Of a stretch of 42,902 bases of DNA, positions 41,310 to 42,902 are shown in pieces (position 1 is the first letter of the stretch; each line of letters starts with the position of its first letter). The stretch is taken from contig PHAA01000029.1 of assembly GCA_002840245.1 (NCBI GenBank), positions 1 through 42,902 on the forward strand, given 5' to 3'. This stretch comes from Firmicutes bacterium HGW-Firmicutes-15. GTDB taxonomy: Bacteria > Bacillota > Syntrophomonadia > Syntrophomonadales > Syntrophomonadaceae. The notes beneath the pieces are model-generated. The model was not told the DNA's origin, made no database searches, and saw only the letters and a program-made list of their open reading frames with translations. A program made the position numbers and the translations under genes.

Positions 41310-42902
41310 TTACAAGCCTCGGCGCTGCCGCTCCAACTTCATCCGCTGTTGTATTTCCTGGTACACACGGTCAGCAATTCTCTTTATTTCAGTATTCTTG
41401 ATCTCAGGGTTCCTGGTCTCGGTTATTTGCATCTTAAGCTCCTTAGTAATGGCTTTCGCTTTAGTATCAATAGCGCTATCCAAATAATTGCTTGCAGCCG
41501 AAGATGTATCCCGGCGATGGTTTAAATCCGGCCCAGAGGCCAGAAGTGAATAAGATGGGAGCCTTTTGTCATCCCCGGTTTTGATGCCCCGATATGGAAT
41601 TAAATTGGGATCAGAATAATTAACTGGCAGTCGAGTCTTATCGCCCGATATTAACGTTTTGTTGGCTCCTGTAATATTTCTGTCCAACGGTGCCTGCGAG
41701 CTTCTTTTTTTATTAAAGATTACAGCCCGGGTCTTAATTCTGCTTACCCTGCTATGATCCATATATCTGTTAAGCCAGCGATCAGAGGGTTTACTAGACC
41801 TAGTTATGTAATGCCCAATCGTCTGCCAATTCGGGGAAACCTCCCGACTTGAACTAGTGGATTTTGTGAATGGCAAAATTTTCATTGGGCTTACTAATCG
41901 ATGTTTTGGCTCTTTTACGCTAAGTCTCTGGTGAGTTGGCAATTTGCTACCTGCTCTCAGGGATCCCCAATTAGATGCTAATTCAATAAAATTCTCCCTG
42001 GCATTGGGGGTCTTAAGCAAGCTAGGCTTCTTATTAACAAACCATTTCTGCAGCCATCCGGACTTAGTCTGCTTTTCCCGATAATTCTTGAGCATATTTT
42101 TCATTATTAGCCCAAGCTTAAAATCTCTAATGCCTTTATTTCTGTTGGCGGGGCTTAACGCTTCCAAATTAGCCCTGCCCCGGTCATAATTAATATCTCC
42201 TGACCTCTTGGGCACCGCAAGGAAATTATTTATACTTCCAGCTGTGGCTTTTCGCATTATCATTGCCAGGCTGCCTGGAGCTGAGAAAGAGAGACTGCTT
42301 TTTCCAGAATCGGCCATTAATATTGGCCTGAATACATTAGGAAAGCTATTTGTCCCGCTATTTATTGCGCCTACTGAGCTTGATATAAGCTGAGCAAAGG
42401 GTACAAGAGTTGGTGATTTTCCTCCGAAGAGGATTTTGGGGTCCTCGTATCCCCTACCCTTACTCAATTTATCGCTATTTCTGACTAACGGCAGTACCTC
42501 TCCAGCCACCCTGCTGCTCATTCGTCCCTCTACTCGTTTTCTGGCCCGGATCTGCAATTTTATCACCTTCAAGTTCGCCATCGCTTGATGACCAAACCGG
42601 CTTGGTCCGTCCCCTGCTGCAGAAGCCATTGCCGTTTTAATATAGATATAATCAGTATAACTATGCTTTTTCGATCTCATGCCTGTGCTTCTGTTGATAA
42701 GATTTGAGGCTCCCGACTTACCCCTATCCTGAGCAGATTTCATGTCCCTTGATCTGCTTGGCATGGCAAGGGAATTATTTGTATTTCTAGCAGCAGATTG
42801 GTGCATTTTCGTTGCCAGCCTACTTGGGGCTAAGAAAGTGAGACTGCTTTTTTCATAATCAGCCAATAATTTTGGCCTGAATATATCAGGAAAGTCTTTT
42901 GT
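41310..42902 (-). CDS. Basic, repeat-containing protein upstream of LysM gene (5' end outside window)
   Basis: I do not recognise this protein. At least 530 residues are visible and the frame is open to the window edge, so the TTG at 42866 is not a credible start. It is rich in Ser, Arg, Lys and Asn, strongly basic, and without clear membrane segments. A module of about 60-75 residues occurs twice, 183 codons apart (FRPKLLADYEKSSLTFLAPS and FRPILMADSGKSSLSFSAPG, followed by NNSLAMPSRS and NNFLAVPKRS). The C-terminus is a charged helix (IKRIADRVYQEIQQRMKLER). It ends 25 bases before the LysM gene in the eCIS run, so it is probably co-transcribed. A tape-measure-like, lumen or cargo role is open. 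Confidence 0.6.
   Translation of the reverse strand, partial: TKDFPDIFRPKLLADYEKSSLTFLAPSRLATKMHQSAARNTNNSLAMPSRSRDMKSAQDRGKSGASNLINRSTGMRSKKHSYTDYIYIKTAMASAAGDGPSRFGHQAMANLKVIKLQIRARKRVEGRMSSRVAGEVLPLVRNSDKLSKGRGYEDPKILFGGKSPTLVPFAQLISSSVGAINSGTNSFPNVFRPILMADSGKSSLSFSAPGSLAMIMRKATAGSINNFLAVPKRSGDINYDRGRANLEALSPANRNKGIRDFKLGLIMKNMLKNYREKQTKSGWLQKWFVNKKPSLLKTPNARENFIELASNWGSLRAGSKLPTHQRLSVKEPKHRLVSPMKILPFTKSTSSSREVSPNWQTIGHYITRSSKPSDRWLNRYMDHSRVSRIKTRAVIFNKKRSSQAPLDRNITGANKTLISGDKTRLPVNYSDPNLIPYRGIKTGDDKRLPSYSLLASGPDLNHRRDTSSAASNYLDSAIDTKAKAITKELKMQITETRNPEIKNTEIKRIADRVYQEIQQRMKLERQRRGL
42175..42353 (-). repeat. Tandem module within the basic protein gene, copy 2
   Basis: Matches 42724-42902 with an offset of exactly 549 bases (183 codons) over at least GAAAGAGAGACTGCTTTTT and GGCCTGAATACATTAGGAAA (plus strand). 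The similarity is visible in DNA as well as protein, so the duplication is fairly recent. Confidence 0.7.
42724..42902 (-). repeat. Tandem module within the basic protein gene, copy 1 (cut by window edge)
   Basis: Counterpart of 42175-42353; GAAAGTGAGACTGCTTTTTT and GGCCTGAATATATCAGGAAA (plus strand) are recognisable. It continues past the window end, so further copies may exist. Confidence 0.7.

Noticed and set aside
1..42902. CRISPR arrays, rRNA and tRNA genes
   Set aside because: No regularly spaced short repeats and no recognisable rRNA or tRNA sequence were seen in reading the window.

Overview
The window reads as chromosome of an anaerobic, spore-former-type Firmicute (Clostridia; a Syntrophomonadaceae- or Peptococcaceae-like genome is my best guess). 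The grounds are strong AGGAGG-type ribosome binding sites, clostridial family signatures and a Y1-transposase repeat of a kind I associate with these genomes. I cannot name the species. All genes but one (the MORN protein at 21728-23437) lie on the minus strand, so transcription runs from high to low coordinates. I found no rRNA, tRNA or CRISPR array.

Region 1 (about 144-15050) is a composite RiPP (ribosomally made, modified peptide) locus of the Nif11/NHLP leader type. In transcription order it has an HlyD-like secretion adaptor (14019-14912), a small Cys-rich precursor-like gene (13672-13932), an ECF sigma factor (13148-13660), a Nif11-leader precursor with a core of only 12 residues (12688-12933), a PoyD-like radical SAM epimerase (11116-12570) and a B12-binding radical SAM protein (9021-11132). 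Then come two tandem Nif11-leader precursors with large Cys-rich cores (8254-8721 and 7799-8236), a C39-peptidase ABC exporter (5609-7753) and its peptidase-less partner (3419-5590). A tail of four transport or envelope genes follows (144-3364). All four precursors end their leader in the same motif, (L/M)S(D/E)(D/E)(E/Q)L(E/D)xV followed by a small-residue cleavage site. A 31-bp element that looks like an ECF-sigma promoter (TGAGC-N17-CGTATAT) occurs in front of exactly two operons: the sigma operon itself and the Cys-rich precursor/exporter operon. A second duplicated block of about 80 bp (TATAAT box plus an inverted repeat) precedes the HlyD gene and the same precursor/exporter operon. The locus therefore looks like one regulon with its own sigma factor.

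Region 2 (15151-18210) holds a PAS-PAS-PAS-GGDEF-HD-GYP protein, a strong intrinsic terminator and a decayed REP-associated (Y1) transposase unit bounded by inverted repeats.

Region 3 (18223-42902) is the distal part of an extracellular contractile injection system (eCIS) with unusual companions. The core run is a repeat-rich basic protein cut by the window edge, a LysM protein, gpD, gpV spike, gp25, two gpJ-like baseplate proteins, a gpI-like protein fused to a beta-propeller, and an eCIS-associated tail protein. Downstream on the same strand with short gaps come an ABC-type binding protein, a major facilitator transporter carrying two Cache-like sensor domains, a GNAT acetyltransferase and alanine racemase. 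A divergently placed MORN-repeat membrane protein separates these from a propeller/HAMP/class III cyclase-like protein that lacks both metal-binding aspartates, and from a DUF4280 PAAR-like tip. Sheath, tube and AAA+ ATPase genes are not in the window and should lie beyond 42902 if the system is complete.
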